Below, in pieces: positions 18,222 through 26,908 of a stretch of 64,000 nt of DNA. Source of the stretch: Hwanghaeella sp964350445 (GTDB lineage: Bacteria > Pseudomonadota > Alphaproteobacteria > UBA8366 > Aestuariispiraceae). A program made the position numbers and the translations under genes. Under the pieces are notes generated by a model. The model had not been told where the DNA came from. It saw nothing but the letters and a program-made list of their open reading frames with translations, and did no database searches. Position 1 is the stretch's first letter. Every line of letters begins with the position of its first letter. Where the stretch lies: NCBI GenBank assembly GCA_964350445.1, contig CAYGKA010000007.1, forward strand, positions 56,954-120,953, read 5' to 3'.

Positions 18222-19223
18222 TTGTCATCCATCAAGGTCGGAATAATCGGGCTCGGCGTCGGCGAACGCCATATCGTCGGCTACCGCCAGATCGACGGCG
18301 TCGACGTGACCGCCATCTGCGATATCGATTCCGCCAAGCTGAAGGAAGTCGGTGACCGGCAGGATATCGCCGCCAGATATACCGACTATCGCGCCATGCT
18401 GGACGGCGTGGATTTGGATGCGGTCTCGATCTGCTCCTATGACGACGCCCATGCGGACCAGGCGATCGCGGCGTTCGATTCAGGCTTGCATGTCATGGCC
18501 GAAAAGCCCCTCGCCCTGAACCGAACGGACCTTGAACGGGTCATGCAGGCGCAGCGCAAATCGGGCCGCCGCCTCTCGTCCAACCTCATCCTGCGGCAAA
18601 GCCCGCGGTTCCAGCGGATACGCGACATGGTCCGGGCCGGCGCGTTCGGCGACATTCACTATATGGAAGGGGATTATCTGCATCAGATCCTTTGGAAGAT
18701 CACCGAAGGCTGGCGCGGCAAGATGGATTTCTATTGCGTCACTTATGGCGGCGGCATCCATCTGATCGATCTGATGCGATGGGTCGCCGGGGAAGAGGTC
18801 GTCGAGGTCACCGCGATGGCGGCGAAGAAGGTTACGCGGGACAGCACCTTCAACTATCCGGACACGATGGTCAGTCTGCTGCGCTTCGAAAGCGACCTGC
18901 TGGCGAAGTCGACGACATCCTTCGCCCCCCAGCGCAGACAGATTCATACGCTGAACGTCTACGGCACCAAGCTGAGTTTCGAGAACGCCAACGGCCCCGG
19001 CCGCCTTTACAGCGGCGACAAGCCGGAAGACGAAACCGCCTTCGACGTACCCTACCCCGCGATCGAAAAGGGCGATCTTCTTCCCGATTTCATCGCCGCC
19101 ATCCGGGAAGACCGGGAACCGGTCGTCAGCGCGCAGGACGTCTTTCAGGTGATGAATATCTGCCTTTCCGCCTGGGAAAGCGCCGAGACCGGCCGCGCCG
19201 TCGCCGTTCCGAAAATCTTCTAG
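18222..19223 (+). CDS. Gfo/Idh/MocA-family oxidoreductase
   Basis: A protein of 333 residues with the NAD(P) motif VGIIGLGVGERH, the AEKPLALN loop with the catalytic-type EKP, and GGGIHLIDLMRW at the substrate side. The family oxidises or epimerises sugars; relatives often occur in nucleotide-sugar clusters, where they may make 3-keto intermediates. Substrate unknown. The likely start is a TTG at 18222 with AGAAGGA about ten bases upstream; a GTG at 18195 is the alternative. It is the first gene of the sugar island and converges on the cupin gene with a three-base gap. Confidence 0.88.
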   Translation: MSSIKVGIIGLGVGERHIVGYRQIDGVDVTAICDIDSAKLKEVGDRQDIAARYTDYRAMLDGVDLDAVSICSYDDAHADQAIAAFDSGLHVMAEKPLALNRTDLERVMQAQRKSGRRLSSNLILRQSPRFQRIRDMVRAGAFGDIHYMEGDYLHQILWKITEGWRGKMDFYCVTYGGGIHLIDLMRWVAGEEVVEVTAMAAKKVTRDSTFNYPDTMVSLLRFESDLLAKSTTSFAPQRRQIHTLNVYGTKLSFENANGPGRLYSGDKPEDETAFDVPYPAIEKGDLLPDFIAAIREDREPVVSAQDVFQVMNICLSAWESAETGRAVAVPKIF

Positions 19224-19226
19224 GCC

Positions 19227-19868
19227 CTATTTCTTCGAAAAGCTCATCTTCTGGTTCGTCAGGGCATCCGTGTCACCGGTCCAGGCATAGACCAGCAGGC
19301 AGGGTTCCCGGTCGGCGGTCGTTATCCGGTGCATCTGGCCCGGCGGATTGAAGATCAATGAACCGGGGGCGTAGACGCCCGCATCGTTTTCCGACGTGTT
19401 GCCGGCGATACAGATATAGCTCTCCGTGATCCCCTTGTGGCTGTGCGCGGGATAGGTCGTTTTCGGCGCGAACAGCACGCAGCCGACAATAATCTTGTCG
19501 CTGACCACCGGGCCGTTCGGCCCCAGGAACTCGGTATAGCCGTATTTGCGGGTCAGGCCGCGCGGCACCTTTTCGTACCCGTATCGCCAATTCAGCAGGC
19601 CACGCAGATCATCGATCGAACGCGCCGCTTTCGCGGTCCGCAGCCCCGTTGCGCTGCTAATCGCGCGGTCCAGATGCTCGCATACCGGCAATTGTTTCCC
19701 CGGCCCGTATTCGATCTCCGGGTCCTCGTCGAAAACCTTCCCCAAGGCCCGGCGGACCTCCGCCATGTGAGAGCGGATTTTGTCACTGCCGCCGGCGGAG
19801 CCCATTTGGTAGAGCTCCAACACGTCACGGAGCAGATATTGCCAGCTTGGCACGTTTGAAAGACGCAT
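19227..19868 (-). CDS. DMSP lyase-like cupin protein
   Basis: A protein of 213 residues: a helical N-terminal half and a cupin C-terminal half. Cupin motif 1 has His142, His144 and Glu149 (HxH-x4-E-x6-G), with Tyr151 beside them; motif 2 has P175, G177 and His180. The layout, including the ending VYAWTGD, matches the dimethylsulfoniopropionate lyase family (DddL/DddQ-like), which cleaves DMSP to dimethyl sulfide and acrylate. Family membership is fairly clear; the activity is not proven, and a role in sugar metabolism is possible given the neighbours. The ATG at 19868 has GGAGAGG upstream and is preferred to a longer frame from 19940. Confidence 0.75.
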   Translation of the reverse strand: MRLSNVPSWQYLLRDVLELYQMGSAGGSDKIRSHMAEVRRALGKVFDEDPEIEYGPGKQLPVCEHLDRAISSATGLRTAKAARSIDDLRGLLNWRYGYEKVPRGLTRKYGYTEFLGPNGPVVSDKIIVGCVLFAPKTTYPAHSHKGITESYICIAGNTSENDAGVYAPGSLIFNPPGQMHRITTADREPCLLVYAWTGDTDALTNQKMSFSKK

Positions 19869-19983
19869 TATGGGCCCTCTCCACCGGTTGGATCGTGTGT
19901 ACGCCTGGGGCGGCCCTTCCCTGGGATGCGACCGACGCACTTGCCCGAAGAAGGCGAATCCGTGCGTGGTCCATTACGTTTTT

Positions 19984-19991
19984 TTAACCAT
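19984..19991 (+). promoter_or_regulatory. CtrA-like half-site upstream of the aminotransferase gene
   Basis: TTAACCAT, the better half of the CtrA box, sits 80 bases before the DegT-family gene. No properly spaced second half is present. Confidence 0.25.
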
Positions 19992-20070
19992 AGCGGTGGC
20001 TTAATGCATGGCGCAATAATTGCTAAGCATTTGGTAAGCTGAAAAAATCTTTGTGTAGAGGCCGAAAAAT

Positions 20071-21234
20071 ATGACGGCTGCCAATATTCCCTTCGGCAAA
20101 CCCATCCTGGCCGAAGACGCATTCGACGCTGTCCGTCAGGTGCTCGAAAGCGGCATCCTCGTCCATGGGAAGATTACCGAAGCGTTCGAAGACGCCTTCG
20201 CGAAACGGATCGGCGTGAAGCATGCTGTCGCCGTTTCCAGCTGCACGGCCGGCCTGCACCTCGTTCATTTCGCCCGTGGGATCGGGCACGGAGACACCGT
20301 CGCGGTTCCGGCCATGACCCATGTGGCGACCGCCCATGCCGTCGAACTGGCCGGCGCCCGCCCGCTGTTCATCGATGTCGATGCAACCACCGGCAACATG
20401 AACCCGGCCCTGCTGGCGAAGGCCGTCGACGACGGCGCAAAACCCGCCGCGATCATGCCCGTTCACTATCTGGGCCTTCCGTGCGACATGGACGCCATCA
20501 ATGCGACGGCAAAAGACATCGGCGCCTATGTTCTGGAAGACTGCGCCCTTGCGGTGGATGCGACCTATGGCGGACGAAAGGCCGGCGGGCTCGGCTTGGC
20601 CGGCGCGTTTTCCTTTTACCCAGTGAAGCACATGACCTCCATCGAAGGCGGCATGGTGACGACGGATGATGGAGACCTCGCAACCGCCATCCGCAAGCGC
20701 CGGGCCTTCAGCTATAACCGGGCGCTGGGCGAACGCACCCGGCCCGGCATCTACGATGTCGATGCGCTTGGCTATAACTACAGGATGAGCGAGGTCGAGG
20801 CGGCAGTCGGTCTAAGCCAGCTGTCACATCTAGACGGATTTCAGGACGACCGCGCGCGCAACGACGCCATCCTGCGCGAGGGCCTGTCCGAGATCGCGGA
20901 ACTGACGATCTTTCCCGATGAACACGGTCCGGCGCGGTCCAGCCATTATTGCTTCAACATCGTCCTCCCCAGGGACGGATCCCTGCCACGGAACGCGGTT
21001 GTCGATCACCTGAAGGCCAAGGGCGTCGGCACATCGGTCCATTATCCGTCGGCTGTGCCGATGTTTGAATATTACCGCACGAAATACGGCTATAAACCGG
21101 GGCAATTTCCGGTCGCCGAATGGCTGGGGGAACAAACCATCTCCCTGCCTGTCGCACCGCATGTCAGCGAGAGTGACGCCCGCTACATCGTCGAATGCGT
21201 GCATGATGCTATAGAAACCGTGAAACGGGGATAA
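20071..21234 (+). CDS. DegT/DnrJ/EryC1/StrS sugar aminotransferase
   Basis: A protein of 387 residues of the PLP-dependent type I fold: SSCTAGLHLVHFA for cofactor phosphate, EDCALAVDATYGG for the ring, SFYPVKHMTSIEGGM with the Schiff-base Lys, and NYRMSEVEAAVGLSQL. It transfers an amino group to a keto nucleotide-sugar. GAGG lies nine bases before the ATG. Genes for an epimerase/dehydratase and a nucleotidyltransferase follow in the same direction, making a probable operon for an amino sugar that ends up on flagellin. Confidence 0.92.
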   Translation: MTAANIPFGKPILAEDAFDAVRQVLESGILVHGKITEAFEDAFAKRIGVKHAVAVSSCTAGLHLVHFARGIGHGDTVAVPAMTHVATAHAVELAGARPLFIDVDATTGNMNPALLAKAVDDGAKPAAIMPVHYLGLPCDMDAINATAKDIGAYVLEDCALAVDATYGGRKAGGLGLAGAFSFYPVKHMTSIEGGMVTTDDGDLATAIRKRRAFSYNRALGERTRPGIYDVDALGYNYRMSEVEAAVGLSQLSHLDGFQDDRARNDAILREGLSEIAELTIFPDEHGPARSSHYCFNIVLPRDGSLPRNAVVDHLKAKGVGTSVHYPSAVPMFEYYRTKYGYKPGQFPVAEWLGEQTISLPVAPHVSESDARYIVECVHDAIETVKRG

Positions 21235-21248
21235 CAGGAAACCATTCC

Positions 21249-22328
21249 ATGAGCCACATCCCGTACGAAACACTTGGCCCCAAACTTTCCGAGCAGCGGA
21301 TCATGCTGATCGGTGGCGCCGGGTTCATCGGCCACAATCTGGCGCTTGAATTGGCGCGGATGGGTGCGACCGTGATGATCGTCGACAACCTGATGGTCAA
21401 CAGCCTGATCGAGAATTCCTTCGTCGAGGAACAGAACCCGGTTCAGCGAACCGCCTACCGCAATTTCCTGAACGAGCGCTTCTCGCTGCTGCGGTCCGCG
21501 CATGTCCAGCTGCGCAACGCCGATGCCCGCCTGCTCGCCGATCTGGGGCGTTGCTTCGAGGAATTCGAACCGACCAAAGTGGTCCATATGGCGGCCATCG
21601 CCAGCGCGGTCGATGCCAAGAAGGAACCTGGCCTAGCCTTCGACCTGCAGCTGATCACCCTGCGGAACACGCTTGAACTGGTCCGGCCGAAGACCGATCG
21701 GATCAATCAAGTCATGTTCATGTCGTCCAGCACGGTCTATGGCGATTTCGAAGGCGACAGCGTCGACGAGCGCAGCTTCCCGCGCCCGGAAGGGATCTAT
21801 GCGAACGCGAAGTTCATGGGCGAACGTCTCATCAGAACCTACCGCACCCAATACGGCCTGGGCACCACGGTAATCCGTCCGTCGGCATTGTACGGCGAAC
21901 GCTGCATCTCGCGCCGGGTCAGCCAGATGTTCATCGAGAACGCGTTGACCGGAAAACCGCTTCTGCTGGAAGGTGGCGGCGACGGCCGTTTGGACTTCAC
22001 CTATATCCGCGACCTGGTCCAGGGACAGGTTCGCGCACTTGCCCTGCATGACGGGCCCGATGCCTCTAGCACCTTCAACCTGACATTCGGGAACGCCCGC
22101 ACGATCGCTGACCTGGCCGCTGTCGTGAAATCGATCGTGCCCGAAGCGATCTTGGAAGACCGCCCCCGTGCCGTCGACAAACCGGTTCGGGGCACGTTGT
22201 CCATCGAACGGGCGAAGACGGTCCTGGGTTTCGAACCCGAATACGGCCTGGAAGACGGCTATCGCCAATATTGCGAATGGTATGTCGATGCCTGGCGCCG
22301 CGCACAGCGGGAAGCCAATCTGGCCTGA
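21249..22328 (+). CDS. NAD-dependent nucleotide-sugar epimerase/dehydratase
   Basis: A protein of 359 residues, an extended short-chain dehydrogenase: GGAGFIGHNLA for NAD, SSSTVYGDF with the catalytic Ser/Thr, and Tyr with Lys in YANAKFMGE (YxxxK). The C-terminal part binds the nucleotide sugar (RPSALYGERC, LDFTYIRDLV). Epimerase or 4,6-dehydratase activity cannot be told apart here. It lies 14 bases after the aminotransferase gene. Confidence 0.9.
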   Translation: MSHIPYETLGPKLSEQRIMLIGGAGFIGHNLALELARMGATVMIVDNLMVNSLIENSFVEEQNPVQRTAYRNFLNERFSLLRSAHVQLRNADARLLADLGRCFEEFEPTKVVHMAAIASAVDAKKEPGLAFDLQLITLRNTLELVRPKTDRINQVMFMSSSTVYGDFEGDSVDERSFPRPEGIYANAKFMGERLIRTYRTQYGLGTTVIRPSALYGERCISRRVSQMFIENALTGKPLLLEGGGDGRLDFTYIRDLVQGQVRALALHDGPDASSTFNLTFGNARTIADLAAVVKSIVPEAILEDRPRAVDKPVRGTLSIERAKTVLGFEPEYGLEDGYRQYCEWYVDAWRRAQREANLA

Positions 22329-22391
22329 CGAACCGCACAGCCAGGCCCGCTGTCGACACACAGAAGTATCTGTCCGTTTAAGGAGTAGTTC

Positions 22392-23105
22392 ATGTCCAAA
22401 GATGCGGCTCATATCGTCCTGGCGCGGATGGGCTCACAACGTTTGCCTGGCAAGGCGCTGCTACCCTTGGGCGATACAGTCCTGCTTGGTCTGACGATCG
22501 CGCGTCTGCGGCAAACGAAACAGATTGACCGCATCATTCTGGCGACCACCAATTCCGAACGCGACGACCCCCTTGTCGACTTCGCCAAGGAACAGGAGAT
22601 AGAGTATTTCCGTGGAAATTGGCGTGACGTCGCGGGCCGCTGCCTTGCTTGCACCACGCAGTTCCGGCTCGACTGGTTCGTCCGAATTTGCGGCGACAGT
22701 CCCTATATCGACCCGGCGGTCGTCGACCTTGTCTGCGAGCGATATCTTGACGAACGCCCCGATGTCGCAACGAACGTCCATCCGCGGACCTATCCCATCG
22801 GCTGCAGCGCCGAAGCCGTCGAGACTGCCGCGCTGCGTCGCCTCTGCGCGACCACGAAGGACATCCGCTATCGCGAGCATGTGACGAGCTTCTTCTATGA
22901 ACATGAGGACATGTTCAACATCGAGAATGTCGCCATCCCCGATAACCGTTATGAAGGTGTCTCGATCGCCGTCGATACGCCCTCTGACTATGAGCGCACG
23001 CAATGGGTCTACAAACATCTCAGCGACCCGCTGACAGCGTCGGTCGACGAAATCGTGGACGTGTCGATGCGCTGGGGCGGCAAAGACGACAAGAAATTGG
23101 TTTAA
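22392..23105 (+). CDS. SpsF/NeuA-like nucleotidyltransferase
   Basis: A protein of 237 residues with the LARMGSQRLPGKALLPL signature of CMP-sugar synthetase-like enzymes (SpsF group) and the VRICGDSPYIDPAVVD metal-site region. It probably activates a sugar with CTP or another NTP before transfer. The SpsF group is distinct from canonical CMP-sialate synthetases, so the sugar need not be a nonulosonate. AAGGAG precedes the ATG. Third gene of the rightward sugar operon. Confidence 0.85.
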   Translation: MSKDAAHIVLARMGSQRLPGKALLPLGDTVLLGLTIARLRQTKQIDRIILATTNSERDDPLVDFAKEQEIEYFRGNWRDVAGRCLACTTQFRLDWFVRICGDSPYIDPAVVDLVCERYLDERPDVATNVHPRTYPIGCSAEAVETAALRRLCATTKDIRYREHVTSFFYEHEDMFNIENVAIPDNRYEGVSIAVDTPSDYERTQWVYKHLSDPLTASVDEIVDVSMRWGGKDDKKLV

Positions 23106-23142
23106 CCGCGCGTCCGAAGCCCGCGCTCCTGTTGGAACGTAT

Positions 23143-23481
23143 ATGAAAATCGATCACCTCGACCCACCCCGCACTTTCAACGTCAAAGGCGTCACCATCA
23201 CGCATAGCGCCGATATCCATCTGTCGGCCGACGAGATGGTCACGTTCAAAACGGCAAGCGGTGCGGAATACGACGTCGCGGCCAAGGAGTGGGGTTTCTA
23301 CGCCACACCCTCGACGAACGGCCGGTTGAAAAATCACGGGTTCCGCAGCGCGCTCTGCCGAAACGAACTTACCGGCATGCGTTACGTGCTGTTGGTTGAA
23401 GCGGCGAAGATCGATGCTTTCGACGCCTATTGCCGGGACCAGAATATGGCGGTGGAGGTCTGGCTGGACGAAGACGTCTGA
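23143..23481 (+). CDS. Conserved small protein of sugar-modification clusters
   Basis: A protein of 112 residues. Conserved-looking parts are ITHSADIHLSADEMVTFKT, YDVAAKEWGFYATPS and NGRLKNHGFRSALC. From memory, similar proteins sit beside sugar amidotransferase and nucleotidyltransferase genes in surface-glycan loci, but I know of no assigned function. It is the last gene of the rightward sugar operon, converging on the acetyltransferase gene. Confidence 0.7.
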   Translation: MKIDHLDPPRTFNVKGVTITHSADIHLSADEMVTFKTASGAEYDVAAKEWGFYATPSTNGRLKNHGFRSALCRNELTGMRYVLLVEAAKIDAFDAYCRDQNMAVEVWLDEDV

Positions 23482-23498
23482 CGCCCGGCGGCAGCGCC

Positions 23499-24203
23499 CT
23501 AGTCCCCTGGAGTCCAGTGCCAGGTATCGGCGCGGTTGATCTCGACGAATCCCAGGTTGCGGTAAAGCGAAAGCGACGATGGATTTCCTGCCTGTGTCCC
23601 AACCAGCATTGTGGGGACCACCTGGCGGTAGTGGTTCAGTGCGGCGGAAACAAGCGCACGGCCAATTCCTCTCCCCTGCCGGTCAGGATCCACCGCGATG
23701 AGGTCGATCACCGCGACGTCTGGGCGTTGGAGAAGCGCGCAAAATCCGGCAACTTGGCCAGCCACCTCCGCAACGAGGGTGAGGTCGGCCCGCCCGCGCA
23801 GATCGTTTTCTATCCAGTCCGCCTTCAAGGCGTCGGCTTTGTCGTCATCTATTGCAGGGTCCGCGTGAAACCGGTCCCAGCGCAACGCGGCAACGGCAAT
23901 CCGGCGGCATGCGGCCACATCCCCTTCATTCCCGGCGCGAACCGCCGGCACGCCGGATGGGGCCGCGACGAGGCCGGCCATCTTGAACTGCAACGTAACC
24001 AGCGTCTCGACCTTGCGGAACCCAGCGGCAGCCAGCACAGCGCCGCTACCGTCGACGCGACAACTAATGAGAACCGCGCCGGATTCCCGGCCTTGCCGGA
24101 CGGCGCCATCCGCGCGTTCGGGATCAGCACAGTCGAAGACCGGACCGTCCAGGTATTGCGACTCGAAAGGGCAAGCCGTTAGAAGCGCATCAGACTTATC
24201 CAT
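23499..24203 (-). CDS. GNAT-family N-acetyltransferase
   Basis: A protein of 234 residues. The C-terminal about 140 residues are a GNAT domain with the acetyl-CoA motif DPDRQGRGIGRALV and the closing YRNLGFVEI. The N-terminal about 90 residues are a less conserved extension, as in WecD-like enzymes that acetylate nucleotide-linked amino sugars. Acetylation of the amine made by the DegT-type aminotransferase is a reasonable guess. Its start overlaps the methyltransferase gene by eight bases, so the two are likely co-translated. Confidence 0.85.
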   Translation of the reverse strand: MDKSDALLTACPFESQYLDGPVFDCADPERADGAVRQGRESGAVLISCRVDGSGAVLAAAGFRKVETLVTLQFKMAGLVAAPSGVPAVRAGNEGDVAACRRIAVAALRWDRFHADPAIDDDKADALKADWIENDLRGRADLTLVAEVAGQVAGFCALLQRPDVAVIDLIAVDPDRQGRGIGRALVSAALNHYRQVVPTMLVGTQAGNPSSLSLYRNLGFVEINRADTWHWTPGD

Positions 24204-25035
24204 TCTGGGACAAATCCGGCCGGACCAGGAAGGCCCGCAGGGTGTATTTGGTGCTGGGCTCCCGCACCCGCTCGATCAGCTCGACACGGAACCCAGCCTT
24301 GACCGCCAGCATGCTCAGCGAAGCGATGGAATAGGCGTCGTGATGCTCGATGAAGAACTCTTCCCGTCCCGCGCTTTCCGCAATCGCGGCTTCCCCATCC
24401 GGGAGTTCCACATAGACGACGCCACCCGCCTTCAGAAAACCGGCGGACCGCGCCAGCATGGCGACGGGGTCGCGGACATGTTCCAGCACCTTGTTAAAGG
24501 TGATCAGGGCAAAGCTCTTGTCCAGATCGACCAGCATGAAATCGCCGGCCACGGCATCGACACCCGCCCGCTCACGAGCATGCTGCGCGCCGCGCGCATC
24601 CGGGTCGAGTGCGACGCAGCGCCATCCGCGTTCCCGCATTGCCGCGGGAAAGACCGCAAGGCCCGACCCGACATCCAACAAGTCGGCTGGCCCAGTCAGC
24701 CGTGCCAAACGCCGCACCACATCGTCAACGCGGTCGACCCGCGCGCGATTATCCGACTTTTCCGGTGGCAGCGTCATGATCCGGTCGAAGGTCTCGACCA
24801 TCCGGGTTCCCCCATAGGTGCGGTCCCAGTAGTCGGAATCGTAAATCCCGTTCAAATCCATGCCATGGACATTGACGATATGCAGACAACCGCCGCATTG
24901 CCACAAAGCCCGTTTGTAAGGAGAAAACCCGAAATCGGTCTCGCCCGGCGGCGGCGCATCGAAACCGGCCAGGAACGACCATTCGTCAGCACCACAGAAG
25001 CGGCACGGTTCGTCGGGAGGGGGATGATCGATCAA
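24196..25035 (-). CDS. SAM-dependent methyltransferase with N-terminal zinc ribbon
   Basis: A protein of 279 residues. The N-terminus has two Cys pairs (CRFCG and CGGC about 35 residues later), a zinc-ribbon-like element also seen in sugar C-methyltransferases. A class I methyltransferase fold follows: LLDVGSGLAVFPAAM for SAM, ALDPDA, and FNKVLEHVRDPVAML. The acceptor is probably a sugar of the flagellar glycan; this is inference from the neighbours. It lies ten bases after the formyltransferase gene. Confidence 0.85.
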   Translation of the reverse strand: MIDHPPPDEPCRFCGADEWSFLAGFDAPPPGETDFGFSPYKRALWQCGGCLHIVNVHGMDLNGIYDSDYWDRTYGGTRMVETFDRIMTLPPEKSDNRARVDRVDDVVRRLARLTGPADLLDVGSGLAVFPAAMRERGWRCVALDPDARGAQHARERAGVDAVAGDFMLVDLDKSFALITFNKVLEHVRDPVAMLARSAGFLKAGGVVYVELPDGEAAIAESAGREEFFIEHHDAYSIASLSMLAVKAGFRVELIERVREPSTKYTLRAFLVRPDLSQNG

Positions 25036-25045
25036 GGCAGGCCCG

Positions 25046-25777
25046 TCAGAGCTGGCTCGTATATCGTTCGAAACGCTGCTTGCAGAGTTCCTTCAGCACG
25101 GAGGGCATGAAACCGTAGAAACGGCCGCTACGGTTTTGCGGCCGGCTGATGAACTGGCCGAAGGTCTCCAGCATGTGCAAGCCCTGCATCACAAGCTGAA
25201 TGCAAACTTCCGTGTTCGCAGCCCGGAATTCGTGCATTTCCATGTCGGGTTCGATCGGGATTGCCGCGCTCAACACCACGCCGCCCCGGTCATTGTTCGA
25301 TTCAACACGGTGTAATGTGGACACTAGGCCGTCGAAATCCTTGTGGTAGATGGCCCACAAATGGGTATCGATCCCGAAATAGTCCTCGGGATTGGCGCCG
25401 TGCAAATTGACGATCCGCTCGGGACGGATGTCGATCAACTCTTCCGACAGACGCCCGGTGCCATAGACGATGATTGCGTCGGGATCGAATTCGCGGATCC
25501 TCTGGACGCAGTCAGGGTCGTTGATGTCATGATATGTATGGGTCGGCGCGAAATCGCCCAGGGCTGGCGTCTTGCCATCGAACCAAAGCTTCTTTTCATA
25601 GGTTTCGCTTTCGGATTCGAAATCGTGATGCGTATCGAATTCCGCGGAAATCGGGCGGCGCTCCTCGAACACCATCACATGCGACACGTTCTTCGCTATT
25701 TCCTTAACGAAGTACGAGTGGTGGATGGTTTCGGTCGTCAGGATAGCGACGCGCATGTCGGTTGGCTTTTCCGCCAT
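25046..25777 (-). CDS. Formyltransferase-like protein (sugar N-formyltransferase candidate)
   Basis: A protein of 243 residues with the catalytic triad of 10-formyl-tetrahydrofolate-dependent formyltransferases: Asn124 and His126 (VNLHGANPEDYFG), and Asp163 in NNDRGGVV, with His156 nearby. It is too short and too divergent to be Met-tRNA formyltransferase. N-formylation of a sugar amine fits the context. Of the three in-frame ATGs, the one at 25777 has AGGA eight bases upstream and is chosen; its start overlaps the amidotransferase gene by 40 bases. Confidence 0.82.
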   Translation of the reverse strand: MAEKPTDMRVAILTTETIHHSYFVKEIAKNVSHVMVFEERRPISAEFDTHHDFESESETYEKKLWFDGKTPALGDFAPTHTYHDINDPDCVQRIREFDPDAIIVYGTGRLSEELIDIRPERIVNLHGANPEDYFGIDTHLWAIYHKDFDGLVSTLHRVESNNDRGGVVLSAAIPIEPDMEMHEFRAANTEVCIQLVMQGLHMLETFGQFISRPQNRSGRFYGFMPSVLKELCKQRFERYTSQL

Positions 25778-26898
25778 GACCAATCCTCGATTAAAAAGCC
25801 CGGTATCTTCCATACATCGGAATCACGGCGCCAGATTGCAGGATTCCGAAAGCTCTCGCAAACCTGCCAAAACCATTCTTCGGGCAGCCCTTGGAAGGCG
25901 CAGAACGCCTTGATGTCTTCATCGGGAGCTTCCCACCCTTTACGACGAACGATTTCAATCGCTTCTTCTCTGGTTGTCATGCCCATCCTAATCTGAACCG
26001 ACAGGTTATCAAAGCTGCGTGTGATGCCGAATTTGTACCATTTGAGAAAGTGATGCAGTGAGATGAAGCGGCAGTCTATATCGGCAAAGTCCCAGGTGCC
26101 GGTCTTGAGGTGGCTGGCGTCCGATTTAAAGCCGCGTTCCGCGGCAATCCTGGCATTCTCGAAACTGTTCCATTTGAAAAAGGACCCTAGGAAAACCGAT
26201 TCCAGTTTGAAATCGCCGGGCCCGTCCCCGGCCTCCCCCAACGCATAGGCGGCGAGGTCGTCTTCCGTCAGGCCTTCCGCGCTGATCCAATCCGCGGCGT
26301 TCGTGGATTGCAGACATCCGTGCTTGGCAAGCCATTCCCTGTCCAGATGGGTCGCCAGCCGTTCGTCCTTCGCTCCGCCATATTCAAGCTGGGCGTTCTC
26401 GCCCCAAACGATCAGTGGAATGCGCAACTGCAGGGCGAGCCGTATCGGAATGGCAAACAACGCCATATGCATGGGAAGGCCGGTCGCGCCCAATTTTTCG
26501 AAAGCAGCCTTCATGAATCGACGCTCGACATCGGGGTTTATCGTGTAGTCGATGTGATCCACGCCAAGACAGCGGATCATACTGTCCAGGTTCTGCTGCC
26601 CGATTTCGGTGCGTGCCGGGGTCCGCCAGGTAACGGCCAAGACTTTCAGGCCGAATTCCTGCGCCTTGATGATCTGATACCAGCTGTCCTTGCCGCCGCT
26701 GACCGGGACGATGCAATCATAACCGGCGCTACGCTCCTTCGCATCGGCCACGAGCGCCGCGAACGCGGCCTCCCTGGCGGGCCAATCGATGTGGTGTTCC
26801 TTGTCCTCATGTCCCCGGCACGCCGAACATATCCCCGCCTCGTCGATGGTCAGGCCCGGTCGTGTATCCGGCAGAATGCATCTTTCGCAGTAGCGCAT
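25738..26898 (-). CDS. N-acetyl sugar amidotransferase (PseA/WbpG-like, PP-loop)
   Basis: A protein of 386 residues with an N-terminal zinc ribbon (Cys4, Cys7, Cys24, Cys27) and an ATP-pyrophosphatase PP-loop PVSGGKDS (67-72). This family converts an acetamido group on a sugar to an acetamidino group, using ammonia from a partner glutaminase; examples modify pseudaminic acid on flagella and O-antigen sugars. Here the glutaminase partner could be the asparagine synthase-like protein encoded just upstream. The gene overlaps the formyltransferase gene. Confidence 0.9.
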   Translation of the reverse strand: MRYCERCILPDTRPGLTIDEAGICSACRGHEDKEHHIDWPAREAAFAALVADAKERSAGYDCIVPVSGGKDSWYQIIKAQEFGLKVLAVTWRTPARTEIGQQNLDSMIRCLGVDHIDYTINPDVERRFMKAAFEKLGATGLPMHMALFAIPIRLALQLRIPLIVWGENAQLEYGGAKDERLATHLDREWLAKHGCLQSTNAADWISAEGLTEDDLAAYALGEAGDGPGDFKLESVFLGSFFKWNSFENARIAAERGFKSDASHLKTGTWDFADIDCRFISLHHFLKWYKFGITRSFDNLSVQIRMGMTTREEAIEIVRRKGWEAPDEDIKAFCAFQGLPEEWFWQVCESFRNPAIWRRDSDVWKIPGFLIEDWSWRKSQPTCASLS

Positions 26899-26908
26899 GG
26901 TGGTCCCG

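Noticed and set aside
16597..18228. Long open frame of 543 codons on the minus strand
   Set aside because: It lies fully antisense to flgK, has no ribosome binding site, and its product is Arg/Gly-rich with no recognisable family. It is a by-product of GC-rich third positions.
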